NCBI GenBank assembly: GCA_035412805.1
Contig: DAONVO010000064.1
Span: 1 to 13,053, forward strand
Reading direction: 5' to 3'
Source: DTU018 sp029550685
Lineage (GTDB): Bacteria; Bacillota; Syntrophomonadia; Syntrophomonadales; Syntrophomonadaceae
Length of the DNA stretch: 13,053 bases
Both the position numbers and the translations under genes were made by a program. Positions 1 to 7,942 of the stretch are shown one piece after another (position 1 is the stretch's first letter; each line of letters opens with the position of its first letter). The notes below the pieces were generated by a model. The model worked only from the letters and a program-made list of their open reading frames with translations. It searched no databases and was not told where the DNA came from.

Positions 1-15
1 ACGAAGCAATCTTAA
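1..15 (+). repeat. Possible tail of a module I intergenic repeat
   Basis: The first 15 bases match the 3' end of the repeat copy at 12821-12857 with one mismatch (ACGAAGCAATCT followed by TAA here and CAA there). The window cut removes the rest, so this could be chance. If real, a repeat lies directly upstream of the folP ribosome binding site. Confidence 0.4.
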
Positions 16-31
16 TCACCGAGGATGAGTT

Positions 32-1225
32 ATGGCAGGACATCATATTATCATACTGCAAAGCCAGGAAGAAGTTAAGAATTGCCTGGAAAAGCTGGGG
101 ACCGATGCAGGAGGGTACCCCTATCTTGTCCCCAAGGCTTTATTTCGCTGTATACTCTTAAAAGATATTAAAGCTCCCGCAGCTAATATAATTAAACAGG
201 AAATGCTGGCCGCCGGAGGGGATGCAGCCGTTAACCGGCAGACTATATTAGGCCAAGGCTCAACTGATGTCTTGCTCATGGGTACCCTGAAGCAGTACCA
301 GAAAGTCATGCGTAAATTGAAGGGACAGCCCTTCGGTTTGAAAAAAGTAGCCGCTGATCTGGAAACTATACTGGATGCTGCCAGTACCAGCCCCCGCCAG
401 CTTCGTCTGGCCCAGGGAAGGAGCCTGAAGCTGGGGGAAGGGACATTGATTATGGGCATCTTAAATGTTACTCCGGATTCATTTTCCGATGGGGGCCGCT
501 ATTATGATACCCAGCAAGCGGTGGACCACGGGCTGGAGATGACCGAACAAGGAGCCCACATTATCGATGTGGGGGGAGCCTCCTCCCGTCCCGGGGCAGA
601 AATCGCCTCGGAGGATGAAGAACTGCGACGAGTGGTGCCGGTGGTGGAGAAACTGGTTCAGCAGGGAGTGCTGGTATCAGTAGACACCTTTCGAGCCCGG
701 GTAGCCCAGGAGACCCTGGCGGCTGGGGCCCACCTTATTAATGATATCGGCGGGCTGAAGTTGGACCCTAACTTATTGCCGGTGCTGGCAGAGTACCAAG
801 CGGGAGTGGTGCTTATGCACAACCGCCTGCAGATAAATCATGGACAACCTTATGCTGATCTGGTCAGCGATATCATAGATGAACTGAGTCAATCAGTGGA
901 CCAAGCTTTGACAGCAGGTTTGCCCCGGGATTGCCTGATAATAGATCCAGGTATCGGTTTCGGCAAAGATGCGGCTCAGAATCGCTATATCATTAAACAT
1001 TTACAGGAATTTCGCAGTTTGGGATTACCGGTGTTGCTGGGCGCTTCCCGCAAGCGCTTTATTGGCCTTACCCTGGGCCTGGAGGTGGACCAGCGCCTGG
1101 AGGGAAGCTTGGCTGTAGCCGTAGCCGGAGCTTTAAATGGAGCGGATATGATACGGGTACATGATGTTTTGCCAACGGTACGGGCGGTACGGATGGCTGA
1201 CGCAATAAGGATGGAAAATGGATAA
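32..1225 (+). CDS. folP: Dihydropteroate synthase with N-terminal extension
   Basis: FolP condenses 6-hydroxymethyl-dihydropterin diphosphate with p-aminobenzoate to give dihydropteroate, in the cytosolic folate pathway; it is the sulfonamide target. The 397-residue protein is longer than the usual 270-280. The TIM-barrel core begins near residue 135 and shows GILNVTPDSFSDGG (142-155), the pterin/pABA loop DVGGASSRPGAE (179-190), SVDTF, NDIGG, DPGIGFGKD, LLGASRKRF and a C-terminal RVHDV. Residues 1-130 form an extra domain (includes APAANIIKQEM and VLLMGTLKQY) of a type I recall from other Clostridia FolP proteins; its role is unknown. Loop 2 is GGASSRPG rather than the usual GGESTRPG. A GAGG sequence at 21-24 lies 7 bases before the ATG. 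The end overlaps folB by 8 bases, which suggests translational coupling. Confidence 0.96.
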   Translation: MAGHHIIILQSQEEVKNCLEKLGTDAGGYPYLVPKALFRCILLKDIKAPAANIIKQEMLAAGGDAAVNRQTILGQGSTDVLLMGTLKQYQKVMRKLKGQPFGLKKVAADLETILDAASTSPRQLRLAQGRSLKLGEGTLIMGILNVTPDSFSDGGRYYDTQQAVDHGLEMTEQGAHIIDVGGASSRPGAEIASEDEELRRVVPVVEKLVQQGVLVSVDTFRARVAQETLAAGAHLINDIGGLKLDPNLLPVLAEYQAGVVLMHNRLQINHGQPYADLVSDIIDELSQSVDQALTAGLPRDCLIIDPGIGFGKDAAQNRYIIKHLQEFRSLGLPVLLGASRKRFIGLTLGLEVDQRLEGSLAVAVAGALNGADMIRVHDVLPTVRAVRMADAIRMENG

Positions 1226-1577
1226 AATCATAGGACGCGGTCTGCGCTTTTACGGATGTCATGGAGTTTTAGAAGCAGAACAGGTAAAACCTCAGCCCTT
1301 TGAAGTTGATTTTGAACTCTATGTTGACTTGGCTGCAGCGGGGCAGAGCGATGAATTGCAGCAAACGGTAGACTATGCTCAAGTTTTTCAAATCGTGCGC
1401 CAGGTTGTCGAAGAAGAACATTATAAATTACTGGAGGCTCTAGCTGAGCGCCTGGCTCAAGTTTTGCTGGAGCAGTTTTCATCTATACTGGAAGTAGCCA
1501 TAACCGTATATAAACCCCAGGCGCCGGTAGAGGGAGATTTCAAGTATTTTGCGGTAAAAATTCACCGCTGCCGGTGA
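1218..1577 (+). CDS. folB: Dihydroneopterin aldolase
   Basis: FolB converts 7,8-dihydroneopterin to 6-hydroxymethyl-7,8-dihydropterin and glycolaldehyde, the step before FolK. The 119-residue length is normal for this small tunnel-fold enzyme, which usually forms an octamer. Visible family marks are GLRFYGCHGVLEAEQ (8-22), with Glu21 matching the substrate-anchoring Glu22 of the Staphylococcus aureus enzyme, VDYAQVF, LLEALAERLA, and VYKPQAPV with Lys99 in place of the catalytic Lys100. The ATG lies inside the last codons of folP (8-base overlap), so it is probably translated by coupling. Confidence 0.95.
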   Translation: MDKIIGRGLRFYGCHGVLEAEQVKPQPFEVDFELYVDLAAAGQSDELQQTVDYAQVFQIVRQVVEEEHYKLLEALAERLAQVLLEQFSSILEVAITVYKPQAPVEGDFKYFAVKIHRCR

Positions 1578-1630
1578 AAATTTCTTGCCCAGCGGCAATG
1601 CTATATGCTAATTTAGAGGGGAACCCTATT

Positions 1631-2125
1631 ATGAATAATTCTGTTTACATTGGTCTGGGTTCGAATATGGGTTGTAAACGGGATAATATAGCCCAAGCAG
1701 TAGCATTAATTGGTGCTATTCCCGGCGTAAATATAAAGAATATTTCATCCCTTTATGAGACGGAACCCTGGGGAAAAACTGATCAGGATAAGTTCTTGAA
1801 TCAGGTCATCGAAATAGAAACCAGTTTGCCGCCCAAGGAACTGCTAAGGGAACTGCAGAATATCGAAATCAAAATGGGCCGCCAGCGTCAGGAGAAATGG
1901 GGCCCACGGTTAATAGATCTGGACATTTTACTTTATGGGAATGAGGTCCTAGACGATCCGCAACTAATAATTCCTCATCCCCACATGCGCGAAAGGTTGT
2001 TTGTCCTCGTGCCGTTAGCGGAGATTGGAGCGGACTTACGATTTCCTGATAACGGAGCGACTGTCAGGGAGGTGTTGAGTAGCGTTTTAGCCCGAGAAGG
2101 AAACCGAGGAATCGAGAGGATTTGA
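1631..2125 (+). CDS. folK: HPPK (hydroxymethyl-dihydropterin diphosphokinase)
   Basis: FolK transfers diphosphate from ATP to 6-hydroxymethyl-7,8-dihydropterin, making the substrate for FolP. The 164-residue length fits the family (about 160). Motifs are YIGLGSNMG near the N-terminus, SSLYETEPWG, the ATP-binding stretch from MGRQRQEKWGPR to DLDILLYG with Mg-binding Asp96 and Asp98, and IPHPHMRERLFVLVPL. The frame stays open upstream to a GTG at 1574 that overlaps the folB stop, but the ATG at 1631 is preferred. It has an AGAGGGG Shine-Dalgarno at 1615-1621 and puts the family's conserved beginning at the N-terminus; the 19 upstream residues look non-coding. Confidence 0.95.
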   Translation: MNNSVYIGLGSNMGCKRDNIAQAVALIGAIPGVNIKNISSLYETEPWGKTDQDKFLNQVIEIETSLPPKELLRELQNIEIKMGRQRQEKWGPRLIDLDILLYGNEVLDDPQLIIPHPHMRERLFVLVPLAEIGADLRFPDNGATVREVLSSVLAREGNRGIERI

Positions 2126-2186
2126 TTCCCGCCGATACTTAATGCGAATGACGCTTGGATCCATGTGTGACCAAGACGGAAGAAAA

Positions 2187-2201
2187 CAGGACCAGGTCCT
2201 G
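2187..2201. promoter_or_regulatory. Perfect 15-base palindrome upstream of the DUF2520 gene
   Basis: CAGGACC and GGTCCTG are separated by a single A and end 19 bases before the ATG at 2221, just before the Shine-Dalgarno. It lies in the 95-base gap between folK and the DUF2520 gene, one of the longer gaps within the block. It might be an operator, as the one-base loop disfavours an RNA hairpin. No regulator is recognised, and chance remains possible. Confidence 0.3.
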
Positions 2202-2220
2202 CCCAAGAGGGGGATTTTCA

Positions 2221-3117
2221 ATGAGCAACAAGATCGGAATTATCGGTACGGGAGTCGTAGGAACAGCAGTTGGGGTGGTACTAAATCAGAAAGGCTATGA
2301 GATTACGGGTGCTTATGATATCAAATCCGAATCTACAAACCAGCTTGTGGAGCGGATCGGTTGTACTCCTCATACCTCACCTCAAGAAGTTTCTCGCTCG
2401 GCAGATATATTGTTTATTACAACCAATGACGCTGCTATAGGCAAGGTAGTGGATACACTGGCTGATCGCAGAGCGTTTTATGGCGATCAGGTAGTAGTGC
2501 ACATGAGTGGTGCTCAATCTTCGGAAGTACTGGATACTGCCAAAGCCTTTGGAGCTCGAGTTCTGTCGGTACACCCTCTTCAATCCTTTGCCAATGTGGA
2601 CGGAGCGATTAAAAACTTACCCGGTTCCGTTTTCAGCATTGAAGGGGATAAAGATGCCTACGATGTTGCCGTTGGTATTGTTGAAGCCCTGGAGGGGGAA
2701 TACTTCTTTATCGATCGCAAGGCCAAGCCCTTGTACCATGCCGGGGCTTGTGTAGTGTCTAACTACCTGGTGACCCTGATTGATTTTGGGTTGAAACTGT
2801 TGGAATCCACCGGGATACCACGCAGTGCAGGTATTAAAGCCTTGCTGCCTCTCATTCAGGGTACGGTAAACAATATTGAAAATGTCGGTATTCCCCGGGC
2901 ACTGACAGGACCAATTGCCCGTGGAGATTTGACTACTATAATTAAGCATCTGGACTGTCTGGAACAGATGGCTCCGGAACTGATGAAACTGTACAGCTGG
3001 CTGGGTTTCTACACTGCACAAATTGCGGTGGAAAAAGGAACTATTGATGATTCAGCTATGGAAGAGTTCCAGCGAGTGTTTAGAAGGGAACTTTCCCGCG
3101 CGGTGTCAGCCAGCTAG
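2221..3117 (+). CDS. Rossmann/DUF2520 protein, candidate ketopantoate reductase
   Basis: This 298-residue protein has an N-terminal NAD(P)-binding Rossmann fold with GTGVVG at 9-14 (KIGIIGTGVVGTAVG). The C-terminal helical DUF2520 region shows LYHAGACVVSNYL, LLPLIQGTVNNIENVG and ALTGPIARGD. The architecture resembles 6-phosphogluconate-dehydrogenase-like reductases such as ketopantoate reductase. It sits directly before panB-panC-panD, where the missing PanE step (ketopantoate to pantoate, NADPH-dependent) would belong. From memory, a non-canonical reductase named PanG was described in Francisella, Enterococcus and Clostridium and may be the same family, but I cannot verify that here. The ATG at 2221 is chosen over an in-frame TTG at 2155 because GAGGGGG lies at 2207-2213 and the Rossmann strand starts at residue 4. 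Confidence 0.8.
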   Translation: MSNKIGIIGTGVVGTAVGVVLNQKGYEITGAYDIKSESTNQLVERIGCTPHTSPQEVSRSADILFITTNDAAIGKVVDTLADRRAFYGDQVVVHMSGAQSSEVLDTAKAFGARVLSVHPLQSFANVDGAIKNLPGSVFSIEGDKDAYDVAVGIVEALEGEYFFIDRKAKPLYHAGACVVSNYLVTLIDFGLKLLESTGIPRSAGIKALLPLIQGTVNNIENVGIPRALTGPIARGDLTTIIKHLDCLEQMAPELMKLYSWLGFYTAQIAVEKGTIDDSAMEEFQRVFRRELSRAVSAS

Positions 3118-3159
3118 TGCAGGCACCGGGCACATGCTGGACAGGAAGGAGCGAAAGTT

Positions 3160-3999
3160 ATGGCTAGAGTTACTACCGCTACCATCAAAGAAAAGAAACG
3201 CCGTCAGGAACGGATTACGATGTTAACAGCTTACGACTATTCCATGGCCGGTATGGTTGATCAAGCCGGTATAGATATGATTCTGGTAGGAGATTCATTG
3301 GGCAATGTAATGCTGGGTTATGAAAATACCCTGGCAGTTACCATGGATGACATGATACATCACACCAAAGCCGTCACCCGGGCAGTTAAAAATGCCCTGG
3401 TAGTGGGTGATATGCCCTTTTTGTCCTATCATATTTCTCTGGAAGAAGCCGTTCGCAATGCCGGGCGCTTCATCCAGGAGGGCGGCGCCCAGGCTGTCAA
3501 GATCGAAGGCGGCACCGAACGGGTGGACACCGTTAAAGCAATTCTGGATGCCCAGATTCCGGTGGTGGGTCACATCGGACTCACTCCCCAGTCGGTTAAT
3601 GCTTTCGGTGGGTTTAAGGTCCAGGGTAAAGATCTGGAAACCGCCCAAAAGTTAATTCGCGACGCTCATGCTATGGATAAGGCGGGAGTATTTGCGCTGG
3701 TTATGGAGTGTGTTCCCAGCGAATTGGCCAAGCGCATCACCGCTGAGGTGTCCTGCCCGACAATCGGCATCGGGGCCGGACCTTACTGTGACGGTCAGGT
3801 GCTGGTGGTAAATGATATGCTGGGTATGTACGGAGGGCACGTACCCAAGTTTGTTAAGAAATTCGTAGATTTACAGCCCATCATCCTGGAAGCCTTAAAA
3901 AGCTATAAAGAGGAAGTGGAGTCAGGAGCCTTTCCGGCTAACGAACATTGCTTTACCATCCAGGACGAGGTACTGGATAAGCTGTACGGGGGGTCCTGA
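3160..3999 (+). CDS. panB: Ketopantoate hydroxymethyltransferase
   Basis: PanB adds a hydroxymethyl group from 5,10-methylene-tetrahydrofolate to 2-ketoisovalerate, giving ketopantoate, the first committed step to pantothenate. It is a 279-residue TIM barrel forming a decamer in known members. Metal ligands fall at the classic places: Asp45 in LVGDSLG, Asp84 in GDMPF and Glu116 in VKIEGG. Other marks are MLTAYDYSMA, GHIGLTPQSVNAFGG, MECVPSELA and IGIGAGPYCDGQVLV. The GAAGGAG Shine-Dalgarno at 3145-3151 sets the ATG. Its folate cofactor comes from the pathway encoded just upstream, which links the two halves of the cluster. Confidence 0.97.
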   Translation: MARVTTATIKEKKRRQERITMLTAYDYSMAGMVDQAGIDMILVGDSLGNVMLGYENTLAVTMDDMIHHTKAVTRAVKNALVVGDMPFLSYHISLEEAVRNAGRFIQEGGAQAVKIEGGTERVDTVKAILDAQIPVVGHIGLTPQSVNAFGGFKVQGKDLETAQKLIRDAHAMDKAGVFALVMECVPSELAKRITAEVSCPTIGIGAGPYCDGQVLVVNDMLGMYGGHVPKFVKKFVDLQPIILEALKSYKEEVESGAFPANEHCFTIQDEVLDKLYGGS

Positions 4000-4006
4000 A
4001 TAAACG

Positions 4007-4855
4007 ATGCAGATCATTCAAAGTGTAGCCGAGATGCAGCAGTGGAGCAGTGAACAGGTTCGAGCCGGACGCCGGATCGGGCTGGTGCCCACCATGGGTT
4101 ATCTGCATGAAGGACATCTGAGTCTGGTCCGGGAAGCCCGGAAGCAGTGTGATCTTGTTGTGGTGAGCATTTTCGTCAACCCCATTCAGTTTGGAGCCGG
4201 GGAAGATTTTGAGGAATATCCCCGCGATTTGACTCGAGACTGTGCTTTATTGGAGCAGGAACAGGTGGATGTAGTATTTGCTCCTGCGGTGAAGGATATG
4301 TATCCTTCCGGGTATAGTACTTTTGTAGAAGTACAGGGGGAGATTGCCGGAAAAATGTGCGGTGCTTCCCGCCCCGGCCATTTTCGCGGGGTAACTACCG
4401 TAGTCAGTAAACTGTTCCATATATGCCAGCCAACCCTGGCCTTTTTTGGGCAGAAAGATGCTCAGCAGGCTACAATTCTGGAAAAAATGGTGCGGGAACT
4501 GAACTTCCCGCTGCAAATTGTGCGGATGCCCATTGTCCGCGAAGCGGATGGATTGGCTTTAAGCTCCCGCAATGTTTATCTGAATCCGCAACAGCGGCAG
4601 GAGGCACTGGTTTTGAGCCAGTCCCTCCAGGCTGCTGAGCAGTTAATAAAGGACGGAGAGAGAGACCCGGAAAAAGTCAGAACATTTATCAGGAACATCA
4701 TCGAGACCAGCCCCGGGGCCCAGATAGACTATATAGAGATTAACCGGGCCAGTGATCTGGCTTCCCTGGAGAGGATCGAAGGAACTGTTCTTATTGCTCT
4801 GGCAGTAAAGTTTGGCACAACCAGGTTGATTGATAACCTGATGGTGGAGGTGTAA
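4007..4855 (+). CDS. panC: Pantothenate synthetase
   Basis: PanC joins pantoate and beta-alanine using ATP, through a pantoyl-adenylate, to form pantothenate. The 282-residue length is normal. The N-terminal nucleotidyltransferase domain shows VPTMGYLHEGHLSLV with the HxGH signature at 34-37, then FVNPIQFGAGEDFEEYPR, GASRPGHFRGVTTVV, FFGQKDAQQ, and ADGLALSSRNVYL with the KMSKS-like region. It begins 7 bases after the panB stop. The nearest Shine-Dalgarno-like run, GGGGGG at 3988-3993, is 13 bases away, so coupling to panB translation is likely. Confidence 0.97.
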   Translation: MQIIQSVAEMQQWSSEQVRAGRRIGLVPTMGYLHEGHLSLVREARKQCDLVVVSIFVNPIQFGAGEDFEEYPRDLTRDCALLEQEQVDVVFAPAVKDMYPSGYSTFVEVQGEIAGKMCGASRPGHFRGVTTVVSKLFHICQPTLAFFGQKDAQQATILEKMVRELNFPLQIVRMPIVREADGLALSSRNVYLNPQQRQEALVLSQSLQAAEQLIKDGERDPEKVRTFIRNIIETSPGAQIDYIEINRASDLASLERIEGTVLIALAVKFGTTRLIDNLMVEV

Positions 4856-4858
4856 CAA

Positions 4859-5230
4859 GTGTTTCGCTACATGCTCAAGTCTAAAATACACCGGGCTGTG
4901 GTTACCGATGCCGATCTAAATTATGTAGGCAGCATTACTCTGGATCCGGACCTAATGGATGCTGCTGACATCGTACCTAATGAAAAAGTAACCATAGTCA
5001 ATAATAATAACGGTGCACGATTTGAGACCTATGTAATTGAGGGGGAACGTGGGTCAGGCATAGTATGTTTGAACGGAGCAGCGGCCCGGCTCGTTCAAAA
5101 AGGTGATATAGTCATTATTCTCACGTACACCATCCTGGAGGACAAAGAGTGCCAGGATTACAAGCCTCGTTTGGTCTATGTGAATAACAAGAATCAAGTG
5201 GAAAAAGTTTGTTTGGGGAAATACGAATAG
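4859..5230 (+). CDS. panD: Aspartate 1-decarboxylase proenzyme (pyruvoyl)
   Basis: PanD makes beta-alanine from L-aspartate for PanC. It is made as a proenzyme that cuts itself between Gly24 and Ser25 (in YVGSITLD), turning Ser25 into the pyruvoyl group. The 123-residue length is typical. Family marks are MLKSKIHRAVVTDADL, DLMDAADI, NNGARFETY, GERGSGIVCLNGAAARL and GDIVIIL. The GTG start at 4859 is supported by GTGGAGGTG at 4844-4852 and puts the cleavage site exactly at 24/25, as in other PanD proteins. It starts 3 bases after the panC stop. Confidence 0.97.
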   Translation: MFRYMLKSKIHRAVVTDADLNYVGSITLDPDLMDAADIVPNEKVTIVNNNNGARFETYVIEGERGSGIVCLNGAAARLVQKGDIVIILTYTILEDKECQDYKPRLVYVNNKNQVEKVCLGKYE

Positions 5231-5244
5231 GAGGTCCTAAACAA

Positions 5245-6159
5245 TTGACATCCCAAAATCTGGCATCCTTGATTGAGCAGCGTAAGAAGGAGCTCAACGC
5301 TGTTATTCTGGCGCATTTTTACCAGCCTCCTGAAATTCAGGACCTGGCGGATTTTGTAGGAGACTCCTTGCAGCTGGCCATTCAGGCTGCCAATACTGAT
5401 GCCGACGTTATCGTATTCTGTGGGGTACATTTTATGGCCGAAAGTGCCAAAATCCTAAACCCTGAGAAAACGGTATTACTACCCGTTTTACAGGCGGGAT
5501 GTCCCATGGCAGATATGATAACCGGGGAGCAGTTGAGGAAGTGGAAGAGTGAGCATCCTGGTTATGCAGTAGTGACCTATGTAAACTCTTCCGCCGAGGT
5601 TAAAGCGGAAAGTGATATTTGCTGCACCTCTGCCAACGCCCTTAACGTAGTGCGGTCACTGCCAGCGGAGCAGCCGGTGTTGTTTGTTCCGGATCGCAAT
5701 TTAGGTACCTGGATTATGAACCAGACTGGCCGTGACATGGAGCTATGGCCGGGATGCTGCCCGATTCACGATCAGCTTACCGCAGAGGAAGTCAAAGAAC
5801 AGATCCGGCGTTATCCGGAATCGATAGTTGTGGTTCATCCCGAGGTGCCGCCGTCAGTAGCCGCACTGGCTGATGCCGTTCGTTCCACAGCCGGGATGTT
5901 GAAATATGTTCAGGAGAGTTCTGCCCGGGAGTTCATTATAGGCACCGAGGAAGGATTCTTCCATACCCTAAAGAAGCATTGCCCCGACAAGGTGTTTCAC
6001 CTGGCCCGTACCGAGTTCTTATGTGAGGACATGAAAAAAATTAACCTGGAGATACTGGCCCAGGCTTTGGAGCGGCAGGAACACCAGATAGAAGTACCGG
6101 AAGATGTCAGACAGCGCGCGGCGCAGTCCCTGCAGAGAATGCTGGCCATTGCGCCCTAA
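5245..6159 (+). CDS. nadA: Quinolinate synthase A
   Basis: NadA is a 4Fe-4S enzyme that condenses iminoaspartate (from NadB) with dihydroxyacetone phosphate to make quinolinate. The protein has 304 residues. The three cluster cysteines can be assigned as Cys86 (QAGCPMADM), Cys172 (WPGCCPIHD) and Cys260 (LCEDMKK). Other marks are LAHFYQPPEIQDLADFVGDS, VIVFCGVHFMAESAK, SDICCTSANA, FVPDRNLG, VVHPEVP and GTEEGF. The likely start is the TTG at 5245, 9 bases after an AGGAGGT Shine-Dalgarno (5229-5235) that overlaps the panD stop. A further in-frame TTG at 5209 lies inside panD and has no good ribosome binding site. Use of TTG may keep expression low. Confidence 0.95.
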   Translation: MTSQNLASLIEQRKKELNAVILAHFYQPPEIQDLADFVGDSLQLAIQAANTDADVIVFCGVHFMAESAKILNPEKTVLLPVLQAGCPMADMITGEQLRKWKSEHPGYAVVTYVNSSAEVKAESDICCTSANALNVVRSLPAEQPVLFVPDRNLGTWIMNQTGRDMELWPGCCPIHDQLTAEEVKEQIRRYPESIVVVHPEVPPSVAALADAVRSTAGMLKYVQESSAREFIIGTEEGFFHTLKKHCPDKVFHLARTEFLCEDMKKINLEILAQALERQEHQIEVPEDVRQRAAQSLQRMLAIAP

Positions 6160-6190
6160 GCGTTAATTTATAATTGAAGGTCGTTTACTG

Positions 6191-7792
6191 ATGAACATAA
6201 CCAGGTATATAGGCGTCCTTGACCAGGACACATCCGTGGTTAGCACTGACTTTCTCATTGTGGGTGGAGGGATTGCCGGATTATTTACAGCCTTAAAAGC
6301 ATCACAATACGGCCAGGTAATAGTGCTGGTCAAGAAGACCATTAAAGATTCAAATACAGGTCTCGCCCAAGGGGGAATTGCTGCAGCTGTGCATGAAGAG
6401 GATTCCCCATTCTTGCATTTGGAGGATACTCTGGAAGCAGGGGCGGGACTATGTAATATTGAAGCCGTTGACGTGCTGGTACGGGAAGGACCGGAGCGGG
6501 TACGGGAATTGATAAACGCCGGAGCCCGTTTTGACATGAAAGATGGTTCGGTATCCCTGACCCGGGAAGGAGCCCATAGCCGCGCCCGCATTCTTCATGC
6601 TGCGGATGCTACCGGGGAGGTTATACGCGCCGCCCTGGTTAAACAGTGTGAACAGAATTCAGCCATTGAAATCCGGGAGGATCATTTCCTGATAGATATT
6701 ATCAGCAGAGAACAGGACCCGGAATGTTATGGAGCCTTGGTGTACGATGCCCATGAGCACCGTAAAGTGGTATTCACTGCCCGGGCAACCATTTTGGCCA
6801 CAGGAGGGGCCGGCCAGTTATATAAATATACCACCAATCCTTCAGTGGCCACTGCTGATGGTATGGCGGCAGCTTACCGGGCCGGATGCCGGTTGACTGA
6901 TATGGAATTCATTCAGTTTCATCCCACCGTTTTATTCACCGCTGAGACCCAGCGTTTTCTGATATCAGAAGCGGTGCGCGGGGAAGGGGGACGCTTGTAC
7001 AATATTAAGGGAGAAGCCTTTATGGCCAATTATCATCCCTTGAAAGAACTGGCTCCCCGGGATGTGGTCTCCCGGGCCATAGTCAGTGAGACCAAGCGCA
7101 CCAACAGCGAGTATGTGTGGCTGGATATGACCCATATTCCCCAGGTGCGAGATCGCTTCCCCACTATTTACCACAACTGCCTGCAGCGGGGTATTGATTT
7201 GACCAGGGAATTGGTACCGGTGTTTCCAGCCGCCCACTATACTATGGGAGGAATTGAGACTAATACCTATGGAGAAACCGGTCTTCCGGGACTCTATGTG
7301 TGTGGGGAAGCAGCCTGCACCGGAGTACACGGCGCCAACCGGTTGGCCAGCAACTCCCTTTTAGAGGGAATTGTCTTTGGACAGCGAATAGTGACTAAGG
7401 CCGAGGAAATCATGTACCGGCGCCGGGTGGAACTAAAGGAGATATACCACCATTTCGACCAGAGCCAGGTGTTAAAGCCTCAGGCCGGCAGGGTTTCCCC
7501 CCAGCAAGCCCGCTTGAAGCTCCAGGAAACAATGTGGGAGAATGTGGGTATCCTAAGGGATGAACCCCATTTGAAAGAGGCATCCAAAATAGTGGATGAA
7601 CTATACAATCAATTGGGGCCGGGCGATGATGAGCTGGCTTATTATGAAGTATTAAATATGTTAACGGTGGCCCGGGTTATTATCCAGGCGGCTTTGTGGC
7701 GCACCGAAAGCCGGGGAGGTCATTACCGCACCGATTATCCCCAGCGGGACGATTTACGCTGGATTCGCCATATATCCTTTGTTAACTGCTAA
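6191..7792 (+). CDS. nadB: L-aspartate oxidase
   Basis: NadB is a flavoenzyme that oxidises L-aspartate to iminoaspartate for NadA. In anaerobes fumarate can serve as electron acceptor. The 533-residue length is normal. The FAD-binding fold has GGGIAG at 25-30, then SNTGLAQGGIAAAV, LTREGAHSRARILHA and ATGGAGQLYKYTTNP. Active-site residues match the succinate dehydrogenase/fumarate reductase flavoprotein family: His244 (FIQFHPT), Arg290 (APRDVVSRAI), His349 (HYTMGG) and Arg384 (GANRLASNSLLEG). The C-terminal helical domain is complete. The ATG follows a GAAGG at 6176-6180. A 372-base repeat-filled gap separates it from nadC. Confidence 0.97.
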   Translation: MNITRYIGVLDQDTSVVSTDFLIVGGGIAGLFTALKASQYGQVIVLVKKTIKDSNTGLAQGGIAAAVHEEDSPFLHLEDTLEAGAGLCNIEAVDVLVREGPERVRELINAGARFDMKDGSVSLTREGAHSRARILHAADATGEVIRAALVKQCEQNSAIEIREDHFLIDIISREQDPECYGALVYDAHEHRKVVFTARATILATGGAGQLYKYTTNPSVATADGMAAAYRAGCRLTDMEFIQFHPTVLFTAETQRFLISEAVRGEGGRLYNIKGEAFMANYHPLKELAPRDVVSRAIVSETKRTNSEYVWLDMTHIPQVRDRFPTIYHNCLQRGIDLTRELVPVFPAAHYTMGGIETNTYGETGLPGLYVCGEAACTGVHGANRLASNSLLEGIVFGQRIVTKAEEIMYRRRVELKEIYHHFDQSQVLKPQAGRVSPQQARLKLQETMWENVGILRDEPHLKEASKIVDELYNQLGPGDDELAYYEVLNMLTVARVIIQAALWRTESRGGHYRTDYPQRDDLRWIRHISFVNC

Positions 7793-7797
7793 TGCAA

Positions 7798-7819
7798 GAG
7801 GGATGGTTCTTTCTGTCAT
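7798..7819 (+). repeat. Degenerate copy of the GGGGACGGTTCT repeat
   Basis: GGGATGGTTCTTTCTGTCA directly after the nadB stop resembles the element at 9025-9046 (GGGGGACGGTTCTCTTGTGTCA), with two substitutions and small indels. It looks like an eroded copy that marks the left edge of the repeat-filled gap. Confidence 0.45.
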
Positions 7820-7865
7820 TTTGGCAGTGATATAAATATAATCCTTGCTGTAAAGTATTCTGATT

Positions 7866-7923
7866 GTGTCATTGCCCACTACGGGGACTCCCGATGTACC
7901 CTAACGGGTACAATTATGGTTGC
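7866..7923 (+). repeat. Module II repeat, copy A
   Basis: This copy runs from GTGTCATTGCCCACTA, through GGGGACT (7883-7889) and a perfect hairpin (GTACCC 7896-7901, loop TAAC, GGGTAC 7906-7911), to ACAATTATGGTTGC (7910-7923). The same blocks occur on the minus strand at 12939-13053 (GGGGACT, GATGT, ACAATTAAGGTTGC) but with a different, longer hairpin between them. A shorter related form is at 9201-9244. Confidence 0.7.
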
Positions 7924-7942
7924 GAGCGCGGAGCGCGGGGCG

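Noticed and set aside
2155..2220. 22-residue N-terminal extension of the DUF2520 protein from a TTG codon
   Set aside because: The strong Shine-Dalgarno at 2207-2213 and the start of the Rossmann strand right after the ATG at 2221 argue for the shorter form.
5209..5244. Upstream in-frame TTG start of nadA inside panD
   Set aside because: The TTG at 5245 has a full AGGAGGT Shine-Dalgarno at good spacing, and the upstream residues do not match the usual NadA N-terminus.
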